Positions 1-9,079 of a DNA stretch of 37,618 bases are shown here, piece by piece. The stretch is from Clostridiales bacterium (lineage in GTDB: Bacteria > Bacillota > Clostridia > Christensenellales > DTU072), in assembly GCA_012800525.1 (NCBI GenBank), contig JAAZJD010000082.1, positions 1 to 37,618 of the forward strand, read 5' to 3'. The notes beneath the pieces were generated by a model that saw nothing but the letters and a program-made list of their open reading frames with translations, was not told where the DNA came from and made no database searches. The translations under genes and the position numbers were made by a program. Each line of letters begins with the position of its first letter. Position 1 is the first letter of the stretch.

Positions 1-348
1 CCATGGTTACCAAGCATACTTTTATTTTGTATAGGCATATCTCTCATCCTATCGACTGTTTATGTGCGCTTTAGAGATATCAAACACATATATTCTGTAA
101 TTTTAACTTTATGGATGTATATGACTCCAATATTCTATGCAGCTGATATTTTAGGTGAAGAAGTATTGGCTGTTTTGGGATTTAACCCTATGTTTCATTA
201 TTTAACATACTTTAGAAATGTGGTTGCACTAGGCGTTGTTCCTAGTTTAATAGATCATTTAATTTGTTATGGATTTGGTATATGTTTTTTCTTAATTGGA
301 TATGTAATATTCAACTCAAAAAGAAAAACTTTTATTTTGTATATATAG
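1..348 (+). CDS. ABC-2 type polysaccharide export permease, C-terminal part (5' end outside window)
   Basis: The reading frame is open from base 1, so the start lies outside the window; only the last 115 codons are visible. The visible part has hydrophobic segments and the stretch YVRFRDIKHIYSVILTLWMY followed by TPIFY, typical of the C-terminal half of Wzm/TagG permeases that carry undecaprenyl-linked glycans or teichoic acid chains across the cytoplasmic membrane. It ends in a TAG stop, and the ATPase begins 14 bases later, so the two form one operon and presumably one transporter. The convergent UDP-galactopyranose mutase gene suggests a galactofuranose-containing polymer as cargo; that is inference. 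Wzm and TagG cannot be told apart from this fragment. Confidence 0.85.
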   Translation, partial: PWLPSILLFCIGISLILSTVYVRFRDIKHIYSVILTLWMYMTPIFYAADILGEEVLAVLGFNPMFHYLTYFRNVVALGVVPSLIDHLICYGFGICFFLIGYVIFNSKRKTFILYI

Positions 349-362
349 AATAGGATTCGTTT

Positions 363-1196
363 ATGAATAATGTTGATAGAAATTTAATATCCGATGAAGA
401 CTTAAAGAAAATTACTATAAAAGATAGTACTTTACAAGCTGATGAAAATTTCAAAAACTTAGAAGAAGATGTCTTAATTGATGTTCAAAATGTAAGCATG
501 AAATTTCGTATGCCTACTGAAAAAATAGACAATTTGAAAGAATATGTCATTCGTTTTTTAAAGAGAACTTTAAAATATAAAAATTTTAGCGCTTTAGATG
601 ATGTTAGTTTTCAAGTCAAACGTGGAGAAAGCCTAGCTTTAATTGGTAGAAACGGAGCTGGGAAAAGTACACTTTTAAGAATCATCGCTGGCATAATTGA
701 TCCAACATCAGGCTTTGTTAAAACGCAAGGCTCGATGGTCCCACTACTAAAATTAGGTGCTGGCTTCGATTACAATGCAAATGGTAAAGAAAATGTCTTT
801 TTAAATGGAGCAATGCTTGGTTTTAGCCACAAAGAAATGGAAAAGAAATATGATAGTATTGTCGATTTTGCTGAGCTTCATGAGTTTATGAATGTGCCAC
901 TAAAAAACTACTCTTCTGGAATGATGGCAAGACTTGGTTTTGCAATAGCTGTTGATGTGCAACCAGATATACTTTTAATTGACGAAGTACTTGCAGTCGG
1001 CGATGGTAAATTTAGAGAAAAATGTGCAAAACGCATTGATGAACTTAAAGCAAATGGAACAACATTTATTGTCGTTTCTCATAGTATGGAACAAATAAGG
1101 CGTTTATGCGATAAAGCAGTATATCTAAAAAAAGGAAAGAAAATCGCAGAAGATGATGTTGAAACCATCATCAAGATGTATGAAAATGAAGCATAA
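363..1196 (+). CDS. ABC transporter ATPase for polysaccharide/teichoic acid export (Wzt/TagH type)
   Basis: This 277-residue protein is the ATPase partner of the upstream permease. Walker A GRNGAGKST is at residues 95-103, the signature YSSGM at 183-187 (the form usual in polysaccharide exporters, in place of LSGGQ), Walker B ILLIDE at 203-208 and the H-loop histidine at 240. An AGGA ribosome site lies 7 bases before the ATG. About 40 residues precede the ATPase fold, a little more than usual. The protein stops soon after the ATPase domain, so it lacks the C-terminal carbohydrate-binding domain of O9a-type Wzt and resembles the short O2a/TagH form. A strong terminator follows directly. Confidence 0.9.
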   Translation: MNNVDRNLISDEDLKKITIKDSTLQADENFKNLEEDVLIDVQNVSMKFRMPTEKIDNLKEYVIRFLKRTLKYKNFSALDDVSFQVKRGESLALIGRNGAGKSTLLRIIAGIIDPTSGFVKTQGSMVPLLKLGAGFDYNANGKENVFLNGAMLGFSHKEMEKKYDSIVDFAELHEFMNVPLKNYSSGMMARLGFAIAVDVQPDILLIDEVLAVGDGKFREKCAKRIDELKANGTTFIVVSHSMEQIRRLCDKAVYLKKGKKIAEDDVETIIKMYENEA

Positions 1197-1199
1197 AAT

Positions 1200-1227
1200 A
1201 AACGCTAGCAAACAAGCTAGCGTTTTT
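1200..1227 (+). terminator. Rho-independent terminator, usable in both directions
   Basis: A perfect 10-bp stem (AAACGCTAGC at 1200-1209 with GCTAGCGTTT at 1216-1225) encloses a 6-base loop and runs into a T-tract on the plus strand. Read on the minus strand the same hairpin is followed by TTTATTTTAT, so it can also end glf transcripts. It sits between the convergent export ATPase and glf genes. Confidence 0.9.
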
Positions 1228-1254
1228 AGTTTGAATCTTTAACTATCCTAATAT

Positions 1255-2367
1255 TTAAATTATATTAGCACCAAACTCTTGTATTGCCATTTCAAAAGCA
1301 CTTTCAATTACTTTGTCCATATTATAATATTTATAATTTGCAAGACGACCACCAAATAAAACATTCGATTTTTCTTTAGCAAGATTTGCATATTTTTCAT
1401 AAATATTGTTATTATTTTCATCATTGATTGGGTAGTATGGCTCTTTTCCTTTTCCCCAAGATGCAGGGTATTCCTTTGTAATTATTGTGCCCTTACAGTT
1501 ATTGAATGCGAAATGTTTGTGCTCAATTATTCTTGTATACGGCACTTCTTTTTCTGTATAGTTTACAACAGCTACTCCTTGAAAATTATCTTCTTCTAAA
1601 ACGCTTTCTTTAAAGTATAAAGAACGATAGGCAAGTTCGCCATAACAATAATCAAAAAACTCATCTATGGCTCCCGTATAAACTACTTTAGTTGCCAAAC
1701 TATCATAATACTCTTTATTATCAAAATAATTTGCATTACATTTTTGGTCTATGCCTTCTAGCATGTTTTCAAACATTTTAGTATATCCTTCAATGGGAAT
1801 GCCCTGATACCTATCATTGAAATAGTTATTATCATAAGTAAATCTTAAAGGCAACCGCTTGATAATAAATGCTGGCAAATCTTTACAACTACGCCCCCAC
1901 TGTTTCTCGGTATAGCCTTTAATTAATATGTTATATATGTCAGTTCCAACTAAGCTAATTGCTTGCTCTTCAAGATTAGTAATTTCTTTTATCCCCTTAC
2001 TTTGCAAAGCTATTTTGTCTTTAGCTTCCTTTGGTGTTATAACATCTTTCCATATCTTGCTAAAGGTATTCATATTAAATGGAAGATTATAAACTTCATC
2101 TTTATACTTTGCAATCGGACAATTTATAAAGTGATTAAAACTTGCAAATTGATTAACAAAAGACCAAACCTTTTCATTGCTTGTATGAAAAATGTGGGCA
2201 CCATAGACATGAACCATTATACCGTTTTTTTCTTCAGTATAGGAGTTTCCTCCAATATGACTTCTCTTTTCTATTAGCAAGCATTTCTTCCCAGCCTTTT
2301 TTGCCAAATTTGCAAAGACTGAACCAAAAAAACCACTACCGACAATTAAATAATCATATTTTTTCAT
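1255..2367 (-). CDS. glf: UDP-galactopyranose mutase
   Basis: This cytoplasmic flavoenzyme interconverts UDP-galactopyranose and UDP-galactofuranose, the donor for galactofuranose in surface glycans. At 370 residues it has the usual bacterial length. The FAD-binding GSGFFG is at residues 10-15 with E33 at the end of the second strand; the family motif YGAHIFHT is at 55-62. TEKQWGR (W157), R171/R175, YTGAIDEFFDY (230-240), R248, R279 and GRLANYKYYNMD (340-351) match the substrate- and flavin-contacting segments of known mutases, so the enzyme looks intact. An AAGGG ribosome site lies about 9 bases before the ATG. It follows potD by 59 bases on the same strand and may be read through from the pot genes, though it fits functionally with the convergent export genes. 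Confidence 0.95.
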   Translation of the reverse strand: MKKYDYLIVGSGFFGSVFANLAKKAGKKCLLIEKRSHIGGNSYTEEKNGIMVHVYGAHIFHTSNEKVWSFVNQFASFNHFINCPIAKYKDEVYNLPFNMNTFSKIWKDVITPKEAKDKIALQSKGIKEITNLEEQAISLVGTDIYNILIKGYTEKQWGRSCKDLPAFIIKRLPLRFTYDNNYFNDRYQGIPIEGYTKMFENMLEGIDQKCNANYFDNKEYYDSLATKVVYTGAIDEFFDYCYGELAYRSLYFKESVLEEDNFQGVAVVNYTEKEVPYTRIIEHKHFAFNNCKGTIITKEYPASWGKGKEPYYPINDENNNNIYEKYANLAKEKSNVLFGGRLANYKYYNMDKVIESAFEMAIQEFGANII

Positions 2368-2426
2368 GTCTATTAACCCTTATCTTATATATCAAATTTT
2401 AAATTAATTCTATACTGATTGATATC

Positions 2427-3896
2427 TTATTCTTCATCCTCATTAAACTCATCTACTTTAGCTAAATCACCCTCTACAACATCTGATTCATCGTCGTCAT
2501 CTTCTTCATCTTCACTATCTGTTTCAGGTTTTGCTGCAACTTTTGCGATTTTGCCTTTTCTACTGGTCTTTTTCAAAATTATAATAACAACTACTGCTAT
2601 TACGATAGCACCACCTAATACACCAAATACAATGCCTAGGATTTTATTTATATTACCATAGTTTTTAACTCTTTCCCACATTGTAATTATATCAGACTCT
2701 TTATCACCATAATCTCTCATAACTGCAAGGTCTGGATCATCTAAATCTGGATATGCCATTTCATCTGCAAAATATTCTTCTATATCTTCTACTTCCATCC
2801 CATCTTTTAAAATTTCAACGGCTTCTGCACTGCCTTTTAGCGCCTCTTGACTTACACCTGATGTATAGCCAATATATACTGAATTTCTTGCAGCAACTAC
2901 TGGATCACATAGGAAATTTATAAATTTATGAGCAAGGTCAACATTTTTAGACTCTTTTGTAATAACCCAACCATCAAACCAAATGTTTCCACCAACTTCA
3001 GGAACAAAGTAGTCTAGCTTATCATTTTCAATGAGTGATGCAACCGCATCGCCACTCCATGCAAGGTTAGCATAAGCTGTGCCTTTTTCCATTTCAGCCT
3101 TTCCATCATCAACTTCATACTTTTTTAATACCTTATTTTTCTTTTGCTCAATTAAGCAATCTTCAACTAATTTTAATAGTTCATCATCAGTATTATTAAT
3201 TAGTTGTGCAACTGTCATAACTTTATACTTCTCAGGCAATCTATCTGTTTCTTTAAGGTGTAAAACTGTTGCAACCATTGCATCTCTAACACTATCTTTC
3301 ATCATAACTTTTTTCTCTAGCTTTTTATTTTGAAGAGAATTCCATAGTACACCATAACCTGCTTTTTCTGCATCTATTGGATTTACTACTGTCGTATCAT
3401 ACATAACGCCAAGGGTACCATACATATATGGAGCCATAAATTCATCCATTTTGCCTTTACCACTATTATCTTCAAAAACCTCATCCATTTTGTCATACAA
3501 TCTTTGTTCAATGTTCCCAATATTTGGAAGTAGTGTTTTGTCTAATTTTTGAATTTTATCTTGTCTAATTAATTTCTCAATAGCATAATCACTAGGACAT
3601 AAAAGATCTACCTCAGCATCACTTCCTAAAACCATATTTAACATAAGTTCATTTGTATCAGCAGTTGTATATACCACTTTAACTCCAGGATTTGCTTTTT
3701 CAAATTCTTTAATCACTGAATCCATTTCATCATCAGCTTTCGCAATGTAGTCTCCCCAATTAAGAACATACAAAGTTCGCTTTCCAGCCAAATCTTCACT
3801 AGCTTCCTCTTTTTTGCAAGCTAATAATGACAATGCACTAAAAGTCATTACTAAAATTAAAAATATACTTGTTAAAATCTTTAATCTTTTTTTCAT
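2427..3896 (-). CDS. potD: Polyamine-binding lipoprotein PotD with extra C-terminal membrane anchor
   Basis: This is the extracellular spermidine/putrescine-binding protein of the PotABCD importer. The ATG at 3896 is chosen because AAGGAG lies 8 bases before it and it directly precedes a lipoprotein signal (MKKRLK, hydrophobic core, lipobox LLAC with C27); an upstream ATG at 3941 would add 15 residues and no signal. The solute-binding fold starts with TLYVLNWGDYI, like the NWxxY stretch of known PotD. The 489-residue protein is longer than usual PotD (about 350). After the binding domain comes a membrane helix at about 419-441, then a 48-residue tail that is basic at first and then strongly acidic (EDEEDDDDES), presumably cytoplasmic. 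It would be anchored at both ends, which is unusual. Last gene of the pot unit, 72 bases after potC. Confidence 0.9.
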   Translation of the reverse strand: MKKRLKILTSIFLILVMTFSALSLLACKKEEASEDLAGKRTLYVLNWGDYIAKADDEMDSVIKEFEKANPGVKVVYTTADTNELMLNMVLGSDAEVDLLCPSDYAIEKLIRQDKIQKLDKTLLPNIGNIEQRLYDKMDEVFEDNSGKGKMDEFMAPYMYGTLGVMYDTTVVNPIDAEKAGYGVLWNSLQNKKLEKKVMMKDSVRDAMVATVLHLKETDRLPEKYKVMTVAQLINNTDDELLKLVEDCLIEQKKNKVLKKYEVDDGKAEMEKGTAYANLAWSGDAVASLIENDKLDYFVPEVGGNIWFDGWVITKESKNVDLAHKFINFLCDPVVAARNSVYIGYTSGVSQEALKGSAEAVEILKDGMEVEDIEEYFADEMAYPDLDDPDLAVMRDYGDKESDIITMWERVKNYGNINKILGIVFGVLGGAIVIAVVVIIILKKTSRKGKIAKVAAKPETDSEDEEDDDDESDVVEGDLAKVDEFNEDEE

Positions 3897-3968
3897 ATTC
3901 TTTTCTCCTTCTCGTTTTTTATTTAAAGCATATATGAACAATATTTATTCATATTAGCATTTAATTAT

Positions 3969-4823
3969 TTAAATAACATCAACTTTTTTCTGCACTTGAT
4001 TGCTCTTGTTTGTTTTTTTCGCTTCGACAATAGACTTCCGCACATTTACAATTAGCACTACTGTTATAACCAATAATATTATGATACTAGATACTGGGAA
4101 CCAGTATGTTTTCATACCATCCTGCCCCTTTAAGGAAGAATATAGATATGTAGATAATGTATCAATACCTGAAGAACCTTTGTTAAATTGTGTAATAATA
4201 AAATCATCTATTGATATGGTAAATGCCATCGCAAAGCCACTTATAATCCCAGGTAAAATATATGGTAACACTACCTTAAATAAGGCTTTTATAGGACTTG
4301 CACCAAGATCTAGGGCTGCCTCGTATGTTTGATTATCCATTGATGCAAGCCTTGGTAAAACAGATAAAACTACATAAGGTGTACAAAAAGTAATATGTCC
4401 CAATATTAATCTTGTCCATCCTTGCGGAAATTTTAATGTCATAAAAAACAACATAAAAGATACTGCCATAACAGTTTCAGAGTTAATTACTGGCATTTGA
4501 TTAACTCCATCTACAACCATCCTGGTTTTTGGCTTAAATTGATGAATGCCAACAGCCGCAATTGAACCTAAAATAGTTGAAGCAATAGAAGATACAATTG
4601 CTAGAACAAAAGTGTTTTTTAATGCTCTAAATAAATCTTCTCTATTGGCAGGTGCAAATATTTCTCTATACCCATCTAAAGTAAAGCCTTTTGAAAAAGT
4701 AAAATTACTATTATTTGAAAAAGAATATACAACAACCAAAATTATTGGAAGATACAAAAATAGAAAAACTAGCACTAAATACAGTATTGATGTAGATTTT
4801 TTTAACAGTTCTTTCTTGTTCAT
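3969..4823 (-). CDS. potC: Polyamine ABC transporter permease PotC
   Basis: This 284-residue inner-membrane permease forms the polyamine channel with PotB. About six hydrophobic segments are visible, the first at residues 11-33. The cytoplasmic EAA loop, which docks on PotA, reads EAALDLGASPIKALFKVVLP at about 168-187. A good ribosome site (AAAGGAA, about 5 bases before the ATG) sits in the 20-base gap after potB, so the two are translated from one message. Order A-B-C-D is the usual one for pot operons. Telling PotC from PotB rests on order and on closer resemblance to known PotC at the N-terminus. Confidence 0.93.
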   Translation of the reverse strand: MNKKELLKKSTSILYLVLVFLFLYLPIILVVVYSFSNNSNFTFSKGFTLDGYREIFAPANREDLFRALKNTFVLAIVSSIASTILGSIAAVGIHQFKPKTRMVVDGVNQMPVINSETVMAVSFMLFFMTLKFPQGWTRLILGHITFCTPYVVLSVLPRLASMDNQTYEAALDLGASPIKALFKVVLPYILPGIISGFAMAFTISIDDFIITQFNKGSSGIDTLSTYLYSSLKGQDGMKTYWFPVSSIIILLVITVVLIVNVRKSIVEAKKTNKSNQVQKKVDVI

Positions 4824-4843
4824 TTTCGTTCCTTTCCTCTCAT

Positions 4844-5689
4844 TTATAGTAAAGAGGATGCACTATTACCTTTATTTAATTTGCTAATAAAGACATTAGC
4901 AACTAACACCATTAAAAGCATTATTAATGACATAACCGATGCAACACCTAGTTGATTGTGCATTACTTTTGCATTAATTGAATCACCAAATAGCAAAATT
5001 TCTCCCCCACCTAACATTTCCGAAATTGCAAATGATGATATTGTTGGAATAAATACCATAATTATACCACTGATAATTCCAGGCAAAGTTAATGGAAGTA
5101 TAACCTTTGCAAAAGAAACTGGACTGCTTGCCCCTAAATCTTTTGCAGCTTCAGCATAAGACTTATCAATACCTATTAGTGAAGTGTGTATTGGTAAAAT
5201 CATAAATGGTAAATGGTTATATACCATGCCCACTAGTAATGCCCCAAAACCTAAAGAAAGATTTAAAGAATTAAATAGTTCTTTTAAAGCAAGTGTTCTA
5301 AGCAAAAAGTTTACCCACATTGGCAATAGGAAAAATATTATAATAACTCCACCTGATTTCATTTTTGAAGCTATATATGCAACTGGATATCCAATTACAA
5401 TACAACAAAGCGTTGTTAATATTCCAATTAATAGCGATTGCCATAAAACTTTTAATGAAACATTATCTTTAGCTAAAGTTACAAAATTTCCAAAAGTAAA
5501 TGCCCCAGTTCTATCACTAATAAAAGCATATGCGATTATCATTACTAAAGGCACAACAATAAATAAAATCATAAAAAGGACATATGGATAAGCAAAAACT
5601 TTTCTATTTAATTTAAAGTTTTTTATCTTATCAAAACCCTTTTTAAATATATTATCTTTTTTTAATTCAACTTTATTTTCCATTTTCAT
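4844..5689 (-). CDS. potB: Polyamine ABC transporter permease PotB
   Basis: This 281-residue permease is the second membrane subunit of the polyamine importer. A basic cytoplasmic N-terminus (residues 1-30) leads into the first membrane segment at about 33-56; about six segments follow. The EAA loop is EAAKDLGASSPVSFAKVILP at about 180-199. The start is uncertain by two codons: ATG at 5689 is followed by another at 5683, and the best ribosome-site-like AAGAG would suit either. The gap to potA is 177 bases of AT-rich DNA with a small inverted repeat (TGTTAG-AGTC-CTAACA) and no clear promoter. Confidence 0.93.
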   Translation of the reverse strand: MKMENKVELKKDNIFKKGFDKIKNFKLNRKVFAYPYVLFMILFIVVPLVMIIAYAFISDRTGAFTFGNFVTLAKDNVSLKVLWQSLLIGILTTLCCIVIGYPVAYIASKMKSGGVIIIFFLLPMWVNFLLRTLALKELFNSLNLSLGFGALLVGMVYNHLPFMILPIHTSLIGIDKSYAEAAKDLGASSPVSFAKVILPLTLPGIISGIIMVFIPTISSFAISEMLGGGEILLFGDSINAKVMHNQLGVASVMSLIMLLMVLVANVFISKLNKGNSASSLL

Positions 5690-5866
5690 CTCTTATTATT
5701 TTGCATTTAATTTAATACTTAGTTATTTTGGTATTTAATTAATTTTTAGTTTATCGATATTTAGTTTGCTTAACATTTGGTTTACTTCACATTGAGTTGT
5801 TAGAGTCCTAACACTTGTTAAGCTGTTATATGCAATTTGGGTTTCTATTTTACATATATTTGGATA

Positions 5867-7606
5867 CTATATCTTAGATTCCATACTTGCCTGCACTTCT
5901 TCTGCAACCTCTGGGGCAATCTTTTCTATCTTAATATCTTCTTTATTAAAGCTAACTCCAACTCTATCGCCTTTTAGCCAATCATCTTCAGTGTCTACAA
6001 AGAAGTTGTAATAATTATCTGCTCTAATAATACATTGATAATAATTTCCTTTATAAATACTAGAAATAACTTCGCCTGCAATTTGACCATCTTCTTCATC
6101 ATCGTGAACAATAACTTTATCAAAGTCAATTGTCACTCTAACATCTGTGTCTGCTTCTAAATCAGAAATACATTCAATTTCTTCATCACAAATATCTACT
6201 AAATTTGGCTCAATCATTTTGGTGATAATTTCATTTGTCAATCTTGCCTTTTGCATTATATGCATATCTATTGGTTTAATGAATATTCCGATTTTTTCTC
6301 CAATATCACATTTTTCTGTTTCATGGATAATTATTTCTACATCATTTATATACGCTATGATTTCAAAGTGATCGCCTTTAAAAACACATTTTTCTACAAC
6401 TGCCGTTGCTTGTGATCTTGGATTATCTGCTGGGATAATATATATATCTTCTGGACGAATAACTACGTCTATTGGTTCATTTTTCTTAAACCCTTTATCT
6501 ACACATTCAAATGTATGATCTAAAAATTCAACTTTATAATCTTCAAGCATAACTCCAGAAAATATATTACTTTCTCCTATAAAGTCTGCTACAAAAGCAT
6601 TTGCAGGCTCATCATAGACAACTTGAGGTGATGCTATTTGTTGTATTAAACCATGTCTCATAACAACAATTGTATCTGACATAGTTAAAGCTTCTTCTTG
6701 ATCATGAGTTACATAGACAAAAGTTATACCAAGTTTTTTATGCATATCCATTAATTCAATTTGCATATCTTTTCTCATCTTGAGATCTAGAGCTCCTAAA
6801 GGCTCATCTAATAGTAAAACTTGAGGCTCATTAACTAAAGCTCTAGCAATAGCTACACGCTGTTGTTGTCCGCCAGAAAGGCTACTTACATCTCTATGAC
6901 CATAACCTTCTAAATCTACAAGCTTTAAAGCGTTTTCCACCTTTTCTTTAATCTCTTGTTTTGTAAGCTTTCTCAGCCTTTCATATTCATTTCCCTTTTT
7001 ATCTTTTATTGTTCCATCTGCAATTCTTTTTAACTTTAAACCAAAGGCAATGTTGTTAAAAACATTTAAGTGTGGAAATAATGCATATCTTTGAAAAACT
7101 GTATTTACTGGTCTTTTATGTGGTGGCATATTAGTTACATCTATTCCATCAATAAAAACCTTTCCTTCAGTTGGAGCCTCAAAGCCTGCAATCATCCTTA
7201 GTGTAGTTGTCTTACCACATCCAGATGGTCCAAGTAATGTAACAAACTCACCCTTTTTAATCTTTAAAGTGACATTTTTGGCAGCTGGCATGTCGCCATA
7301 ATATTTTGATACATTTTGTAGCTCTATAATTGGCTTAGCAGTCTTTTTAGCCTTTTTCTTTGGAGCCTTTTTTGAAACATCTTTTACCGCTTTTTCTATT
7401 AATTTATTTTCAGTATTATTAGATTCATCTTTTTTGGAGGCTTCATTTGAAACCTTTTTTTCAGAAACAGACTTTTTTGAAGCTTCATCTATGATGCTTT
7501 TAGAAACTTCCTTTTTTACTGATTTTTTGACATCACTATTAGAGACTTCATTTACAGTCTTTTTATCTTCTACTTTGGTATCTACGTTTTTGATTTCTTT
7601 TGCCAT
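5867..7606 (-). CDS. potA: Polyamine import ATPase PotA with charged N-terminal extension and two TOBE-like regions
   Basis: The cytoplasmic ATPase energises polyamine uptake. The ATG at 7606 is preferred over one at 7618 because AGGA lies 5 bases before it. The first ~90 residues are rich in Lys, Ser, Glu and Val and look disordered; PotA proteins normally begin directly with the ATPase. Then come Walker [10 protein letters not shown] (126-134), a ~20-residue charged insertion around 198-216, LSGGQQQ (243-249), Walker B LLLDEP (264-269) and the H-loop in [12 protein letters not shown]-type domain (about 346-456) contains VVIRPED, and a second, similar beta-rich segment (about 490-566) ends in [12 protein letters not shown]. 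At 579 residues it is far longer than the usual 350-380. The ATPase motifs are all intact. Confidence 0.92.
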   Translation of the reverse strand: MAKEIKNVDTKVEDKKTVNEVSNSDVKKSVKKEVSKSIIDEASKKSVSEKKVSNEASKKDESNNTENKLIEKAVKDVSKKAPKKKAKKTAKPIIELQNVSKYYGDMPAAKNVTLKIKKGEFVTLLGPSGCGKTTTLRMIAGFEAPTEGKVFIDGIDVTNMPPHKRPVNTVFQRYALFPHLNVFNNIAFGLKLKRIADGTIKDKKGNEYERLRKLTKQEIKEKVENALKLVDLEGYGHRDVSSLSGGQQQRVAIARALVNEPQVLLLDEPLGALDLKMRKDMQIELMDMHKKLGITFVYVTHDQEEALTMSDTIVVMRHGLIQQIASPQVVYDEPANAFVADFIGESNIFSGVMLEDYKVEFLDHTFECVDKGFKKNEPIDVVIRPEDIYIIPADNPRSQATAVVEKCVFKGDHFEIIAYINDVEIIIHETEKCDIGEKIGIFIKPIDMHIMQKARLTNEIITKMIEPNLVDICDEEIECISDLEADTDVRVTIDFDKVIVHDDEEDGQIAGEVISSIYKGNYYQCIIRADNYYNFFVDTEDDWLKGDRVGVSFNKEDIKIEKIAPEVAEEVQASMESKI

Positions 7607-7659
7607 GTTTGTCCTCATATATAAGTTTTATATTCTTTAGAAGTTTTATCCTATTTATT

Positions 7660-8010
7660 TGTTGTTTTTAGCATTACTTAGGTTATATCCCTACTACTTC
7701 TATTTACTTGTATTTTAAAAGATTTGGGATTACGACCTATTACTTATCACTTATTTGTTATTTTTAAAGTTGCTTAGCGTTATGACCTACTCTAATCTCC
7801 CCATTTGCTTTGTTGCATTTTAAAAGCTACTTGAAGTTACCGATATTATTTATCTCTCTATTTATCTATTGTTTTTTCAAGTTATTTAGGGTTATATCCT
7901 ACTACTTTTAATTTATTGTATTTTAAAGTTGCTTAGCGTTAAGACCTACTACTATCGCTCTATTTCTTTTTTGTTATTTTAAAAGTTGCTTGGCGTTGTA
8001 ACCCAGATGA
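7660..8010. repeat. Six degenerate copies of the 3' end of the HTH-cupin regulator gene, period about 47-58 bp
   Basis: This fills almost the whole 360-base spacer between the regulator and potA. The regulator ends, read on the plus strand, TTAAAAGTTGCTTGGCGTTG (from 7979). Related blocks recur with anchors near 7919 (TTTTAAAGTTGCTTAGCGTT), 7872, 7816, 7760 (TTTTTAAAGTTGCTTAGCGT), 7712 and 7664; each is followed by a GACCTACT-like block (variants ATATCCTACT, CGACCTATTA) and a T/C-rich linker. Copies at 7919 and 7760 are closest to the gene. Most have small indels and would not keep the reading frame. No terminator or clear promoter is seen in the spacer. Confidence 0.85.
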
Positions 8011-8512
8011 TTACTGACTCGTTTTGAGCTAAGTTTTCTATATAATGACTTTTCTTTCCTGGTATATAAAAAGCCTCACCTTTTTTTGCGACATATTCTT
8101 TGTCTCCAATGACTATAGCGACTTTGCCTTTTAAAACATATCCAAACTCCTCACCTTCAAATGGAGGTCTATCTCCTGATTTTGCTCCTTCAGGCAAAGT
8201 TAACAAAATAGGCTCCATTTCATTTTTTTGTGAATTTGGTACAAGCCATGTACTTTCAGCTCCACCATGTACAGAGTTAAAAAAGTCATTTTTTCCAAAT
8301 ACAATTTGCTCTTCTTTTTCAGTAGAGAAAAAACTCTCTAGTGTTTCTCCAAGAACATTTAATATATCAATTAAAGTTGCGATTGAAGGAGATGCTAAAT
8401 CATTTTCAAGTAATGATATATATCCTTTGGTTAATTCACAGCGATGAGCAAGATCTTCTTGTGTTAATCCATATTGCAATCTCAGTTCTTTAATTTTACC
8501 ACCAATATCCAT
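7979..8512 (-). CDS. HTH-XRE/cupin transcriptional regulator, likely polyamine-responsive
   Basis: This 177-residue protein has an XRE-type helix-turn-helix at residues 6-60 (IKELRLQYGLTQEDLAHRCE, then SLLENDLASPS) and a C-terminal cupin at about 105-175 (GDRPPFEGEEFGYVLKGKV, then GEAFYIPGKKSHYI). This architecture is that of PuuR and of regulators often found next to pot genes. It lies first in the unit, 372 bases before potA, so control of polyamine uptake is the natural inference; the ligand is not proven. An AAGGA ribosome site lies 7 bases before the ATG. A perfect 7-bp inverted repeat over the likely promoter (8584-8615) is a candidate operator for self-control. Confidence 0.88.
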   Translation of the reverse strand: MDIGGKIKELRLQYGLTQEDLAHRCELTKGYISLLENDLASPSIATLIDILNVLGETLESFFSTEKEEQIVFGKNDFFNSVHGGAESTWLVPNSQKNEMEPILLTLPEGAKSGDRPPFEGEEFGYVLKGKVAIVIGDKEYVAKKGEAFYIPGKKSHYIENLAQNESVIIWVTTPSNF

Positions 8513-8583
8513 ATATTTATCCTTATATTTGCATTTTTATTTCCTAAGAAATTTCATATGCTTTTTTATTTTTATTCGGAGCG

Positions 8584-8615
8584 ATGTTGTCCAAATTATT
8601 TTAGTATAACAACAT
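8584..8615 (-). promoter_or_regulatory. Candidate operator/promoter of the HTH-cupin regulator
   Basis: ATGTTGT (8584-8590) and ACAACAT (8609-8615) form a perfect inverted repeat with an 18-base spacer. On the minus strand the spacer holds TATACT (8603-8608), a plausible -10 box 90 bases before the regulator's start codon. No good -35 box is visible at 17-18 bases. A dimeric HTH-XRE protein bound here would block the promoter, but this is inference from position and symmetry only. Confidence 0.4.
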
Positions 8616-8930
8616 TTATGGCATTATTTGTTGAGTTAAGGTTTAATTTTACAAATCTTTTTGATTAATAAAATCAAACCTATGAGTTAAATTATATTAA
8701 ACTTTTTGTTTTATTGCAACTATATTAATATATGTATTTTTGTTTATGTACTTTTTGTAATAAAAAATCTAATGCTTTGCGGATCGTTTTCGTTAAATTA
8801 AGGCTGATTTAAAATTTGTGCTTACTCTGAGAGTTAACGTATTTATATGCTTTTATATTTTTAAAACACCTAAATTTATGCTTATTTCAAAAACTTTAAA
8901 GCAATGTCATGTTGAATTTAAGACCAAGCT
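8616..8930. other. AT-rich spacer without recognisable gene
   Basis: No convincing coding region was found on either strand between the regulator promoter and the repeated 3' region of the giant gene. It contains a small perfect hairpin (TTTGATT at 8660-8666 with AATCAAA at 8672-8678) without a T-run, and short AT-rich near-repeats around 8730-8760. I see no RNA gene. Confidence 0.5.
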
Positions 8931-9079
8931 TATAACAGCTAGTTAAAGTCTTGTATATTATAGTCAAAACCAAACTACTTTGTATAAATGAATTAATAAA
9001 TTTATAAACTCTAACAATAAAAAAGACTGTTGAAAAACGATATATAAATACGCTAAAATCAAAAACATTCTTCACCTAA

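Noticed and set aside
18-343. 16-base direct repeat ACTTTTATTTTGTATA at 18-33 and 328-343
   Set aside because: The two copies lie in different reading frames of the permease gene and flanks do not match; chance in AT-rich DNA is likely.
5184-5591. 135-codon open frame on the plus strand
   Set aside because: It is antisense to the intact potB gene, with no recognisable domain.
5690-5866. Tail-copy array behind potA
   Set aside because: The spacer has short AT-rich near-repeats (TTTAATTTAATACTTAG-like) but none aligns convincingly with the end of potA.
7660-8010. CRISPR-like array
   Set aside because: The units are degenerate along their full length, match the end of the adjacent gene, have no constant repeat/unique spacer pattern and no cas genes nearby.
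8474-8668. 64-codon open frame on the plus strand upstream of the regulator
   Set aside because: It overlaps the regulator's start and promoter and is a run of Phe/Leu-rich codons from AT-rich DNA.
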